Numbered from the stretch's first letter, positions 52,041 to 61,020 are shown. The stretch: DNA of 64,000 nt from Paenibacillus harenae (GCF_030812415.1 NZ_JAUSST010000007.1:310001-374000); one strand, 5' to 3'. Notes: a model not told the origin generated them from the sequence alone. Numbers and translations: made by a program.

Positions 52041-52871
52041 CTATCCTTTGACACTTCCCGAGGCCACACCTTCAATAACTTGTTTCTGGCCTACGATGAA
52101 GATGATCAACAGCGGCAAGATTGCGGAAACGGCTCCCGCCATCATAAGCGAATAAAATTCGCCGTTAAAATCGGCAAACTTCCGAATCCCCAATTGAAGC
52201 GTGAACAAGGCATCCGAGCGCAGGAAAATAAGAGGATTCTGATAATCGTTCCATGTCCAGATGAAACGCAGGATCATATAAGTCGCAAGCGCCGGCTTGA
52301 CTAACGGCAGCCCTATCCGGAAGAAAATAATCCAATGATTCGCGCCGTCGATCCGCGCAGATTCGATAATTTCATTATGGACGCTCATGAAGAACTGGCG
52401 CAGCAAGAACGTGCCAAGTACTCCCGATGCCGCAAGCAATACAAGACCCAGGTGGCTATCGAACAGACCAAGCCAACGAAACATCATAAATTGCGGAACA
52501 AGGATCGCCTGATGAGGAATCATATAAGTAGCCAGCACTAAGATAAACATAGCTTCCCGGCCTTTGAAGTTCACCTTGGAAAATCCGTAAGCGGCCATAG
52601 CAGAGATGACTAACGACAATGCGGTCGCCATCAACGTCACTTTAATGCTATTCAAATAATAAAGAGTGAATGGAACGGTACCTGACCAGACTTGCGTGTA
52701 ATTTTCTAGCATGTTCCATGATTTTGGAATCCATTGTATCGGGTATGTCATGACCTCCAATTCAGGCTTGAACGAGGCCGATAACATCCATATGAATGGC
52801 AGGATAAATAATATCCCGGCGATTCCCATTAAAGCCGTGACGAACAGGCGGCTCGCGCGGACGGATTGCAT
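52041..52871 (-). CDS. Carbohydrate ABC transporter permease (MalG type)
   Basis: 276 residues with six membrane segments, EAA loop EIIESARIDGANHWIIFFRIGLPLV (about 165-190) and the ending QKQVIEGVASGSVKG. It forms the channel with the 52885 permease. No ATPase gene in the operon. ATG 52871 follows a GGGGGA site 14 bases after the previous stop. Confidence 0.92.
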   Translation of the reverse strand: MQSVRASRLFVTALMGIAGILFILPFIWMLSASFKPELEVMTYPIQWIPKSWNMLENYTQVWSGTVPFTLYYLNSIKVTLMATALSLVISAMAAYGFSKVNFKGREAMFILVLATYMIPHQAILVPQFMMFRWLGLFDSHLGLVLLAASGVLGTFLLRQFFMSVHNEIIESARIDGANHWIIFFRIGLPLVKPALATYMILRFIWTWNDYQNPLIFLRSDALFTLQLGIRKFADFNGEFYSLMMAGAVSAILPLLIIFIVGQKQVIEGVASGSVKG

Positions 52872-52884
52872 ATGTGTATTCCCC

Positions 52885-53829
52885 CTAGTAATTTACCCAT
52901 TTCTTCTGACCCACCCATTGGATAAGCGTCACGAACAAGATCAAGAGCAGCAGCACGATCCCCATAGCCGACGCATAACCGGATTGCAGGTTAACGAATG
53001 CCGCTTCGTAAAGGTAATAAACGATGACGGATGTAGAGCCGGCGGGACCGCCGCCGGTCAACACCATAATGAGATCAAAAACCTTGAATGAGCCAACCAC
53101 CCCTGTAATGAGCAAAAAGAAAGTTGTCGGCGAAAGCATTGGCAAGGTGATGCTGAAAAATTGTCTCACAGGAGAAGCGCCATCCACGTCGGCCGCCTCG
53201 TAAATATCCTTGGGAATCCCTTGCAAGCCGGCTAAATAAATGACCATGTTAAAACCAAGCGAAGTCCAAACCATAATAATCATGACTGCAATCAGCGCGA
53301 ATTGCGGGTCCGCCAGCCAAAGCGGAGGATTCTCAATGCCGATTCCCCGCAAAAATCCGTTAATCGGTCCGCTGTTGGGATGGAACAAGACTCTCCATAG
53401 TAAAGCGATCGCCACGAAACTCGAAATAAAAGGCATAAAGTAGATGACTTTGAAGAAATCTTTAAAGTAAGTCGCTTTGTTAATCAAAGCCGCGAGCACC
53501 AGCGCCAGAAGCATGGATACCGGGACGACCGCGATCATGATGACGTTGTTCCGAAGCGCTCGATGGAACCCTTCATCATGCAACAAATCCTTATAATTCT
53601 CAAAACCGATAAAGTTCAGCCCTTCGAGTCCAGCGATGAAGTTCCACTCGGTAAAACTAATCACCGCTGACAAAATAATCGGGATAACGACCAGCGTCAT
53701 AGTCAACAACAACATTGGCAAAATAAATACGTACCCATTAATCATGTCGTAAAACCCTTGCTTACGGATTCGGAGAGCCTTCCCTTTTCTCGCCCCCTGA
53801 TCCAATCCACTTCTCGTTGTCTGCTCCAA
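52885..53829 (-). CDS. Sugar ABC transporter permease (MalF/UgpA type)
   Basis: About 314 residues, six membrane helices (first: GYVFILPMLLLTMTLVVIPIIL) and EAA loop IYEAADVDGASPVRQFFSITLPML (about 205-230). First gene of the operon permease, permease, binding protein, uidA. TTG 53829 is chosen because AGGTGG lies 5-6 bases upstream; GTG 53838 is possible. Divergent from the histidine kinase gene at 54027. Confidence 0.9.
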   Translation of the reverse strand: MEQTTRSGLDQGARKGKALRIRKQGFYDMINGYVFILPMLLLTMTLVVIPIILSAVISFTEWNFIAGLEGLNFIGFENYKDLLHDEGFHRALRNNVIMIAVVPVSMLLALVLAALINKATYFKDFFKVIYFMPFISSFVAIALLWRVLFHPNSGPINGFLRGIGIENPPLWLADPQFALIAVMIIMVWTSLGFNMVIYLAGLQGIPKDIYEAADVDGASPVRQFFSITLPMLSPTTFFLLITGVVGSFKVFDLIMVLTGGGPAGSTSVIVYYLYEAAFVNLQSGYASAMGIVLLLLILFVTLIQWVGQKKWVNY

Positions 53830-53918
53830 ATTTGCCACCTCACTGTCCTCTGTGTCTTCCTCATTATAGGTGCCTCGTTCCAGGCAAACATGCAACGATT
53901 TTTTCTATATCAAAAAAG

Positions 53919-53948
53919 TTTTGCGATATTTTTTCCCGTATTGCAAAA
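53919..53948. promoter_or_regulatory. Inverted repeat in the divergent promoter region
   Basis: TTTTGCGATA (53919-53928) and TATTGCAAAA (53939-53948) are inverted with one mismatch and a 10-base spacer, centred between the importer operon and the kinase gene. Candidate operator; the binder is unknown (the 55825 regulator is the nearest candidate). Confidence 0.4.
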
Positions 53949-54026
53949 AATGTTGAATGAATGGTTCTTCAGCATGCTGTAGTATTGCTTTATAAAGAAG
54001 AATGGCTGCGAGAGGTGGCACAAATC

Positions 54027-55832
54027 ATGAGTGTTATATGGAATCCCAAACATTTATCCTTGCGGCAGAAGCTGATCCTGACATCGATTGCTTGTCTGGT
54101 GTTGCCTACGGTAGCTATGTTGTATATTAGCAGCTACTACTCCAAGTTAATTATTCGAGAGCACACGCTTGAGAAAGCAACGCAATCCCTTGCCATCGTA
54201 CAATCTCAAGCCAACGCGATTATGGAAGAGCTTGTGTCTATCTCGAATTTCGTCCAATTCGATCCCGAGATCAAAACCTTGCTGGAAGAAGCCCGGGATC
54301 ATCCGATTGCTGCTAGACAGCTGACGACCCGGTTAGAGCAGATTGCGGGAGAGAAGCCTGACTTACGGCTTACGTTGCTTACAAAGGATGGCCGCGCTTA
54401 TTCCGATTATTCCTTTTACGATTTCGAGCCTCAGCAATTTATTCAGCAAGACTGGTTCGCCAAGATATCCCGACTGACGGCATACGAAACGTTATTTTTG
54501 GGTGGATTGCGAAACTACTTGCCGACGCTAGACCATGATCAAGGATATGTCTATCTGACGGCTCGGGCATTGACGGAGACAATTGACAAAGCCCCCTTCG
54601 CCTATTTGATTGTCAGTCGAACGGAAGACTCCATTCGGGATCTCTTCGCCGGTATGGAAGAGGATGTTTACCTGCTAAATGACGACAATTGCATTCTATC
54701 CAATCGAAATGCCGACGTAATTGGTCAGCCATTCGGCACGATTATGAACGAGGAGACAAGCTCATCGCCAAGTATCATTCACCTGCGAGGAGAGAATCAA
54801 ATTCATCTCTCGCTTCCTCTTCGTTACGCGGGCTGGAGACTCGTAAGCCTGGCTCCTTACGAGCAGCTTACCGGTAAATTAAATACCTTCTATCAGTCCG
54901 CTTTATTGCTGCAATCGCTGTTTGGCGTTTTTTTCTTACTTGCTTTAACCTATTTATTAAGGCGGTTCACGAAACCGGTTCGATTGCTGGGGCAGGCGGC
55001 CAAGAAGGTGGAATCCGGGGAATTGCAATATCGCTCCAATATTCGCGGCCGTGACGAGATTGGGCGGCTAGGACGCTCATTCGACATGATGTTAGATCGG
55101 ATTGAGCAGATGCTCCAGCAGGTAGAGATCGAACAAGAATTGAAGAGGCAAGCGGAAATGGCGATGCTGCAGGCGCAAGTACATCCGCACTTTTTGTTCA
55201 ATGTCCTAAGTTCTATACGCTTGAAATTATTATTGAAGCATGATGAAGACACCGCCCATGTTGTCGGCTCCTTAGCCTCGTTGCTGCGGGCAAGCTTGTC
55301 AAGGCAGAATGAATTCGTGACGCTTTATGCCGAGATTGAAACGACGATGCAGTATATTGATTTAATGAAATTTACGATGAGGTTCCCGACCGAGTGCCAC
55401 TTGGACATTCATCCGGACCCTTTAACCATCACCGTACCAAGGTTTATCTTGCAGCCAATCATTGAGAATGCTTATAAACATGGTTTTACGCAGAGCGGCG
55501 GTATCATCACGATTAAGGTAGTAACGAATGCTCATATGTTGCGCATCACGATCGAAGACAATGGTCTGGGCATAACACCGGAGACGCTTCAGACACTGAA
55601 GGATCGATTCAATGTCCAGAAGCAGGTCTTAATAGAGCAGATGATTGCAGGTGAGCGTACAACCGCCTCCGGGATCGGATTGTTTAACGTGTACAGCAGA
55701 TTGAAGCTAATATACAGTGACCGTTTCGAGTTGAACATTCATAGCGTGTACGGCGAAGGGACGACGGTCGTATTAATATTGCCTGCTGCCGAGCCGGCCG
55801 AACCTGTAGAAGTAGGTGAACATCATGTTTAA
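54027..55832 (+). CDS. Sensor histidine kinase, YesM class
   Basis: 601 residues: TM1 about 17-37, extracellular sensor of about 250 residues, TM2 about 292-312, HAMP (FTKPVRLLGQAAKKVESGEL), coiled linker, kinase box QAQVHPHFLFNVLS with phospho-acceptor His about 388, N-box IIENAYKHGF, G-boxes IEDNGLGI and ASGIGLFNVYSRL. ATG 54027 follows AGAGGTGG. Overlaps the regulator gene by 8 bases. Divergent from the uidA importer operon, which it probably controls. Confidence 0.93.
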   Translation: MSVIWNPKHLSLRQKLILTSIACLVLPTVAMLYISSYYSKLIIREHTLEKATQSLAIVQSQANAIMEELVSISNFVQFDPEIKTLLEEARDHPIAARQLTTRLEQIAGEKPDLRLTLLTKDGRAYSDYSFYDFEPQQFIQQDWFAKISRLTAYETLFLGGLRNYLPTLDHDQGYVYLTARALTETIDKAPFAYLIVSRTEDSIRDLFAGMEEDVYLLNDDNCILSNRNADVIGQPFGTIMNEETSSSPSIIHLRGENQIHLSLPLRYAGWRLVSLAPYEQLTGKLNTFYQSALLLQSLFGVFFLLALTYLLRRFTKPVRLLGQAAKKVESGELQYRSNIRGRDEIGRLGRSFDMMLDRIEQMLQQVEIEQELKRQAEMAMLQAQVHPHFLFNVLSSIRLKLLLKHDEDTAHVVGSLASLLRASLSRQNEFVTLYAEIETTMQYIDLMKFTMRFPTECHLDIHPDPLTITVPRFILQPIIENAYKHGFTQSGGIITIKVVTNAHMLRITIEDNGLGITPETLQTLKDRFNVQKQVLIEQMIAGERTTASGIGLFNVYSRLKLIYSDRFELNIHSVYGEGTTVVLILPAAEPAEPVEVGEHHV

Positions 55833-57429
55833 AGTCGTTATTGCAGACGACCATTACCCCGTGCTTGATTATTTAAGCAACATCATTCCTTGGACCAAGC
55901 TTGGACTTGAGCTTTCCGCGGTCTGCTCCAATGGAGGCGAAGCATGGGAAGCCTGCCGGAAGCAACAGCCGGACATTCTCATTACGGATATCGGCATGCC
56001 CGTGATGGACGGTCTTGATCTCATCGAGAAGGCACGCGGTGCGAATCCTCGTTTGAAAACCGTTATTTTATCCTGTCACGAGGATTTTCAATATGCCCAG
56101 AGAGCCGTTAAGCTTAACGTAAACGATTATATTCTGAAGGAAAGTCTTCGCATGGAGCATGTCGTTACCGTTCTTCAGCAGCTTGCTTACTTGTTAGCCG
56201 AAGAGAAACAAGCCGAGGACAACCGTCTCCAGCTCCAGAACGTCGTGCAGCAAAATCTATCCGCCATTCATACCCGATTTATTCGCAAGCTGCTGGAGCA
56301 GCCGATATGGAACGAAGCGGAATGGAACGACGAAGCCGAGAGAATGGGCATTCATCTCCGTGTTGGCATTCCATACCTGCCTGTTGCAGTGTTGCCGGAG
56401 CGTTCCTTCGAGCTGGAAATCCGGTTTGGCGGAGCAATTAATATGCAATTCGTCATCGATAACGCCTTGCAGGAATTAGTTCAATTCGACGGCGTTATCT
56501 TGCTTGTACTGAACGAACGCCAATACTTCCTTCTGTTTCCTTTCCCGGCCACGTTGAAACGTAATCTTCATGAGGACATCCGAGCCGAGATGAAGCGCGT
56601 TCAACAATTAGTGCACCAGCATCTTAGTATCGGAATCTCGTTCTATCGCGGGGATGTGACTCGGGATTTCCTGCAATTGAAGAAGCAATTACAAGATTTG
56701 ATGAATGTAAAGACGTTCCGTTTCTATGCAGGAGAGCTCGTCTATGCGGAGCTGCGGCCGCTCCAAACGACGAAAGAAGATTTGTTCCTGCATTATGCCA
56801 AAGCCTTTCAGGAGCTGAAGGACAGCATGCTTGGAGGAGAGAAGGCGCTCATTCATAACACGGTCAATCGATGGGGAACGTTCATTCAAGTACGTGTGTA
56901 TCCTGTCGAATCCGTCAAAAGCTGGGTATTGAAAATGGCTTTGGAGCTCGAGCTCAAGTATACGGTGATGCAAAACTTCGTGACCAACTTCAACAGCGAG
57001 CTGCAGCAGCAACAAATCGCCTCCATCGAAACGCTGGAGCATCTCTTGGAATGGCTTCGGATCTTTCTCGAAGAGAAAGCGACCGATATTCAGACGCTCC
57101 GCGACCATTCGGTACGGAGGGAGATCGCGGAAGCCCAACGTTACATTCAAACCCATATCGGAGAGAAAATCGCAATGGACGAGATGGCCCATCGGTTGAA
57201 TCTGAATCCGTCTCACTTCAGTCGTATTTTCAAGCAGGAAACTGGGGAAACCTTCGTCGAATTCGTTACGCGAACGAAGATGGAGAAAGCAAAGGAGCTA
57301 TTAAATCAGTCCGACATGACCATCGTAGAAATCGCAGAGCAGCTAGGCTACGAGCATACCAGCTACTTTATTAAACTGTTCCGCAACGCCTCCGGCATGT
57401 CTCCGAACGAGTATCGTAAATCGATGTGA
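55825..57429 (+). CDS. AraC-type response regulator (YesN class)
   Basis: 534 residues: receiver with D8/D9, phospho-acceptor D55 (ITDIGMPVMDG) and Lys at ILKES; a long middle domain of about 300 residues with a LPVAVLPERSFELEIRFGG-type core; C-terminal AraC double helix-turn-helix (MDEMAHRLNLNPSHFSRIFKQETG and VEIAEQLGYEHTSYFIKLFRNASG). ATG 55825 behind AGGTGA, coupled to the kinase gene. Probable activator of the 53829-48793 operon. Confidence 0.93.
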   Translation: MFKVVIADDHYPVLDYLSNIIPWTKLGLELSAVCSNGGEAWEACRKQQPDILITDIGMPVMDGLDLIEKARGANPRLKTVILSCHEDFQYAQRAVKLNVNDYILKESLRMEHVVTVLQQLAYLLAEEKQAEDNRLQLQNVVQQNLSAIHTRFIRKLLEQPIWNEAEWNDEAERMGIHLRVGIPYLPVAVLPERSFELEIRFGGAINMQFVIDNALQELVQFDGVILLVLNERQYFLLFPFPATLKRNLHEDIRAEMKRVQQLVHQHLSIGISFYRGDVTRDFLQLKKQLQDLMNVKTFRFYAGELVYAELRPLQTTKEDLFLHYAKAFQELKDSMLGGEKALIHNTVNRWGTFIQVRVYPVESVKSWVLKMALELELKYTVMQNFVTNFNSELQQQQIASIETLEHLLEWLRIFLEEKATDIQTLRDHSVRREIAEAQRYIQTHIGEKIAMDEMAHRLNLNPSHFSRIFKQETGETFVEFVTRTKMEKAKELLNQSDMTIVEIAEQLGYEHTSYFIKLFRNASGMSPNEYRKSM

Positions 57430-57554
57430 GCTCATTGAATCGTGAACTCCCCCTACTTAGGGGCAATAGCAGAAAGATGGCTGACCAATGATTATTTAAA
57501 GAAAATAGGCGAAATCGACGAAATCCGACATCTTCAGATGAGGATCGAGTTAAA

Positions 57555-57965
57555 CTAGGACACAAGAGATTGGATTTCCTTAATCACCTGTTCAACTCGA
57601 ACATCTTTAAAGCTTTCGTTGTCATAAATGATCAACACATTGCCAACTTGATATTTTTCATGTGCTGCCACATCAGCAGCTGCCGTCTTATCTTCAAAAT
57701 CTCTTATTCCCTTCTTAGCACCACTACCGGAAGAATAAATATAAATGCTGATTAACTGATCGTCATTGATTATAAAAGGCTCAGGTGCGACACCATTCAA
57801 GGTCATTAAAAATACACTCTCTTTATTTAATTCTGTTGGCTCTTCTAGGGGAATACCTTGTTTTTCAAACAAGTCTTTGATTTGAACTATTGATATTGTT
57901 TTCTCGTTGCAACCTGTTATAACAGCAATACAAGCAATGATGACAATAATCATTCGAAGTCTCAT
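57555..57965 (-). CDS. Small lipoprotein of unknown function
   Basis: 136 residues with a lipoprotein signal (AVITGC, Cys about 19). The mature part (VQIKDLFEKQGIPLEEPTEL, then NDDQLISIYIYSSGSGAKKGIRDFEDKTAAAD) resembles small bacillar lipoproteins that pair with stress functions, but I cannot name the family. Start ATG 57965 with GAGGA 7 bases upstream. Monocistronic. AT-rich compared with the glmS region next to it. Confidence 0.75.
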   Translation of the reverse strand: MRLRMIIVIIACIAVITGCNEKTISIVQIKDLFEKQGIPLEEPTELNKESVFLMTLNGVAPEPFIINDDQLISIYIYSSGSGAKKGIRDFEDKTAAADVAAHEKYQVGNVLIIYDNESFKDVRVEQVIKEIQSLVS

Positions 57966-58076
57966 TTTACATTCCTCTTTTCCCAAATTGCTTATTAGAC
58001 GTTCTGACTGGTGAGAATGTTACCTCGACCTTGCAATTGAAGGGTGGTTGAATAATCCTGCCCAAAAGCGCTTAAT

Positions 58077-58103
58077 GAGGCTGCCGATCTTTCCGGCAGC
58101 CTC
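58077..58103. terminator. Stable hairpin, terminator-like
   Basis: Perfect 10-bp stem GAGGCTGCCG/CGGCAGCCTC with a 7-base loop. T-runs are weak on both strands. It lies past the end of the minus-strand XRE pseudogene. Confidence 0.5.
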
Positions 58104-58190
58104 GTCTTAGTTGCTGGATGGAAATAACGTGTCCCGTTAACGTTAACAAATGCCGAAAATCCGCTTCACTATCGCCATCCGAGTCCTATT

Positions 58191-58387
58191 TTAATCGCCA
58201 ATATAGAAGATACAGTGGAACAAAGCGACGAAAAATTCCGGTTCTTGGATTGGGGAAGCAGCTTCGATCTCCAACTCTGCCTTGAGCCATTCCGTTCTTG
58301 TGAGACCCCTATCATATTTGAAAATTCAACTTGGTTATACTCATATAACTTTCTAATCCGTTTAATCCTTTCCCCAACCGAAGCCAT
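58191..58387 (-). pseudogene. Broken XRE family HTH gene
   Basis: The minus strand starts MASVGERIKRIRKLYEYNQV and EFSNMIGVSQ, the first helices of an XRE domain. After a frameshift another frame reads LKAELEIEAASPIQEPEFFV, ALFHCIFYIGD and stop at 58191. The recognition helix and the middle of the protein are missing, so an internal deletion plus frameshift inactivated it. Confidence 0.65.
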
Positions 58388-58402
58388 TCTAACACCCCTT
58401 TA

Positions 58403-58447
58403 AGATAAAAAAAGAGTCCCGATGACATGAATCACATCATCGGGACT
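58403..58447 (-). terminator. Terminator facing left, downstream of glmS
   Basis: AGTCCCGATGA/TCATCGGGACT, perfect 11-bp stem with an 11-base loop, followed on the minus strand by CTTTTTTTATC. It can end glmS transcripts, although the repeat array at 58508-58615 lies between glmS and it. Confidence 0.8.
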
Positions 58448-58507
58448 AACTTGATGGGCCAACACTTTTTTATCACCAGACACTTAGCTGCTTCTGCTCA
58501 GAACAAA

Positions 58508-58615
58508 ACTTTATTGTAGTGAATCAGCAGAACTTAACTATAATGTTAAATCACATACTATATTGAAAAGGCACCAACTATATTGTCAAGACACCAACTT
58601 TAATGTCACTGAACA
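58508..58615 (-). mobile_element. Tn7-like transposon end at attTn7 downstream of glmS
   Basis: Five copies of a 20-bp unit: 58508-58527, then after 9 bases four contiguous copies at 58537, 58557, 58577 and 58597 (last one 19 bp). On the minus strand each contains CAWTAWAGT (CATTAAAGT, CAATATAGT, CAATATAGT, CATTATAGT, CAATAAAGT). The outer edge on that strand is TGTTCAGTGACATTAAAGT: TGT, a short gap, then the first site, as at Tn7 ends with their TnsB sites. It ends 24 bp after the glmS stop, the Tn7 attachment position. The element would extend to lower coordinates. No tns genes and no partner end are visible. Confidence 0.7.
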
Positions 58616-58639
58616 TTTTTTCTGTTTACTAATCTCCTC

Positions 58640-60472
58640 TTACTCCACCGTCACGCTCTTCGCCAAATTCCGCGGCTTATCAACGTCATGACCCAAAGCC
58701 AGCGAAGCGTAGTACGAAATCAATTGAAGCGGCAAGACCGAAAGGGCTGGCGTTAGAAGCGGCAGCGTCTTCGGAATCGTGAACAGCTCGTCGACGGATT
58801 TTGCCGCTTCGGCTTCGAAGCCGGCGTTAGCGATACCGAGGACGTGTGCTCCGCGTGCTTTCACTTCTTTGATGTTGCTGAGCGTTTTCTCGTATAGCGC
58901 TTCTTGAGTAACGAGCGCGATAACCGGAATGCCGTCCTCGATCAGCGCGAGCGTACCGTGCTTCAACTCGCCTGCCGCGTAAGCTTCGGAGTGAATATAC
59001 GAGATTTCTTTCAGCTTGAGCGATCCTTCTTGCGCGACAGCGTAGTCTACGCCGCGGCCGATGAAGAATAGGCTCTTGTGATGCGAGATCGATTCCGCCA
59101 CTTGCTTCAGCACAACGGATTGCTCCAGAATGCTCTCCACTTGCTCAGGCAACTGGTGCAGACCTGCGATCAGCTCTTCGACTGCGGATTGCTCTTGCGT
59201 GCCAAGCACGCCAGCCAGATGCAAGCCGAACAGGTAGAACGCGATCAGCTGCGATGTGTAAGCTTTGGTCGAAGCAACCGCGATTTCAGGTCCTGCCCAA
59301 GTGACGATCACATCGTCCGCTTCACGGGCAACCGAGCTGCCGACTACGTTCGTGATCGCGAGGACGCGAGCCCCATTGCGTTTCGCTTCGCGCAGCGCTG
59401 CCAGCGTATCCGCTGTCTCGCCGGATTGGCTCACAACGATAACAAGCGTGTCAGGCGTGATAATTGGCGAACGGTAGCGATACTCGGATGCGACATCGTT
59501 TTCTGCCGGTATGCGGGCAAGTGACTCGATGACCGATTTACCGACAAGTCCTGCGTGGTACGCCGTACCGCAAGCGACGATATGCACCTTGCGAATCGAT
59601 TTGATATATTCGGAAGTCATTGTAAGTTCTTTCAAGAATACCGATTTGTTGTCATCGGCAATGCGGCCAAGCATCGTGTCGCGATACGCCTTCGGCTGCT
59701 CGTAAATTTCCTTGAGCATGAAGTGATCGTAACCGGCTTTCTCCGCCGTTACTAGATCCCAATCGACATGAAATATTTCCTTGGAAATAATTTCGCCTTC
59801 TGTCGTCATCAGTTCGACACCATTACGTGTCAATACGGCCATTTCGCCGTCGTCCAAAATATAGACGTTGCGAGTATGCTCGAGGATCGCCGGAATGTCG
59901 GATCCGATGAAGTTCTCGCCTTCGCCGATACCGATAACGAGCGGGCTTGCGAAACGTACGGCTACCAAGCGCTCTGGCTCATACTCTGTCAAGACGCCAA
60001 GCGCGTATGCTCCGCGCATGCGCTTCACAGCACGTTGCACCGCTTCGACAATATTGCCGTCGTATTCTTCGGCAATCAGATGAGAGATGATCTCCGTATC
60101 CGTCTCCGACACGAATACATGGCCTTTCGCAGCAAGCTCATCCTTCAAATCCAGATAATTTTCGATAATGCCGTTATGCACGACAGAGAACTTCGCCGAG
60201 TTGTCCGTATGCGGATGCGAGTTCACGTCCGACGGCTTGCCATGCGTTGCCCAGCGTGTATGGCCGATACCGACGGAGCCTTCCAGCGGATCGCCTTTCA
60301 GCTTATCTTCGAGATTAGCCAAACGTCCTTTGGATTTTGTAATTTCCAGTCCGTTCTTGGTGAAAACAGCGATACCTGCGGAATCGTAACCGCGGTACTC
60401 CAGTTTCTTCAAGCCTTCGATCAAAATGTCCTGCGAATCCCTTTTACCAATATATCCAACTATTCCACACAT
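58640..60472 (-). CDS. glmS: Glutamine-fructose-6-phosphate aminotransferase
   Basis: 610 residues, full length. MCGIVGYIGK gives the class-II glutamine amidotransferase Cys (Cys2 once Met is removed); GIGHTRWATHG and the SETDTEIISHLI core follow; two SIS domains (from about 290; VVSQSGETADTL and IGRGVDYAVAQEGSLKLKE) bind fructose-6-phosphate; end PRNLAKSVTVE. It makes glucosamine-6-phosphate for peptidoglycan. ATG 60472 follows GGAGG; the longer frame upstream runs through the leader RNA and is not coding. A glmS ribozyme and promoter lie upstream. Confidence 0.97.
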   Translation of the reverse strand: MCGIVGYIGKRDSQDILIEGLKKLEYRGYDSAGIAVFTKNGLEITKSKGRLANLEDKLKGDPLEGSVGIGHTRWATHGKPSDVNSHPHTDNSAKFSVVHNGIIENYLDLKDELAAKGHVFVSETDTEIISHLIAEEYDGNIVEAVQRAVKRMRGAYALGVLTEYEPERLVAVRFASPLVIGIGEGENFIGSDIPAILEHTRNVYILDDGEMAVLTRNGVELMTTEGEIISKEIFHVDWDLVTAEKAGYDHFMLKEIYEQPKAYRDTMLGRIADDNKSVFLKELTMTSEYIKSIRKVHIVACGTAYHAGLVGKSVIESLARIPAENDVASEYRYRSPIITPDTLVIVVSQSGETADTLAALREAKRNGARVLAITNVVGSSVAREADDVIVTWAGPEIAVASTKAYTSQLIAFYLFGLHLAGVLGTQEQSAVEELIAGLHQLPEQVESILEQSVVLKQVAESISHHKSLFFIGRGVDYAVAQEGSLKLKEISYIHSEAYAAGELKHGTLALIEDGIPVIALVTQEALYEKTLSNIKEVKARGAHVLGIANAGFEAEAAKSVDELFTIPKTLPLLTPALSVLPLQLISYYASLALGHDVDKPRNLAKSVTVE

Positions 60473-60654
60473 ATTTAATAAGCCTCCGTAAGGTGTATTT
60501 CCCGCCTTCGCCCGGATGCCGGCCTTGCCAATGTGCGGCACAAGCACTATGAAGTTGTCACAAATTAATCCCAAACGTTGCGATAAAATGTAACCCTTCT
60601 GCCCGTGCTCGCCCCGCAGGCAGCATCTTGGACATACGGGATCAATATCAGCCT

Positions 60655-60828
60655 GCCGCAATTTTGTAAGACTGGTCGCCCGGCCTCTTTGATTTGCGGC
60701 TTTCGGTTGGCTTGTTTTACCGGAAGGTCCCCGCCGAATGTTCCGAACACCTTCACCTCGTCAGCTTCCCGTATAAATAAAGTGTTTACTAACCGCACTC
60801 CATTTATCACGCAAGCTCTGGCGCTTAT
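60655..60828 (-). ncRNA. glmS ribozyme (glucosamine-6-phosphate-activated)
   Basis: The minus-strand leader of glmS contains the ribozyme signatures in order: AGCGCCAGAGCTT at the self-cleavage site (A at 60825), the pairing arm AAGCTGACGAGG, then ATTCGGCGGGGACC and TTCCGG of the catalytic core, and a closing CCGCAA/TTGCGG helix reaching to 60656. The glmS ribozyme cleaves its own mRNA when glucosamine-6-phosphate is abundant, lowering glmS expression. About 180 bases separate it from the glmS ATG. Confidence 0.9.
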
Positions 60829-60876
60829 GTTGCTTATTTAACCTCTACCCTCGCTTTCCTTCTTGAATCATACTCT

Positions 60877-60905
60877 ATCATATTCAATCTGGGTGCTTTC
60901 TGCAA
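60877..60905 (-). promoter_or_regulatory. Sigma-A promoter of glmS
   Basis: On the minus strand TTGCAG (60905-60900), 17-bp spacer, TATGAT (60882-60877). A second TATGAT follows at 60872-60867. The start point would be about 40 bases before the ribozyme cleavage site. Confidence 0.75.
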
Positions 60906-60979
60906 CCTGTTTTCTGAAAATGGACAGCTTACCAGCTGCCAAATATGACATTTGCATGTCCTTTAGCGGCACTAGCCTG

Positions 60980-61020
60980 CCAAAAACAAGGACCAGCCGG
61001 GTTCCCTACCCAGCCGGTCC
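60980..61020 (-). terminator. Terminator after glmM
   Basis: Minus strand GGACCGGCTGGG with its near complement around a 7-base loop, then TTGTTTTTGG. It ends the cdaA-cdaR-glmM transcript before the glmS promoter. Confidence 0.8.

Noticed and set aside
57447-57462. Short CCCCT/AGGGG hairpin after the 55825 response regulator as a terminator
   Set aside because: Only a 5-bp stem and no T-run on either strand.
1-58507. Possible Tn7 transposition genes (tnsA, tnsB, tnsC, tnsD/tniQ) or CRISPR-associated transposon components
   Set aside because: None of the coding regions in the window shows integrase DDE, AAA+ TnsC or TniQ features; the end at 58508-58615 is therefore reported alone.
60473-60661. 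N-terminal extension of glmS upstream of MCGIVGYIG
   Set aside because: The extension overlaps the leader RNA and ribozyme; the Cys2 nucleophile must be N-terminal, and GGAGG precedes ATG 60472.
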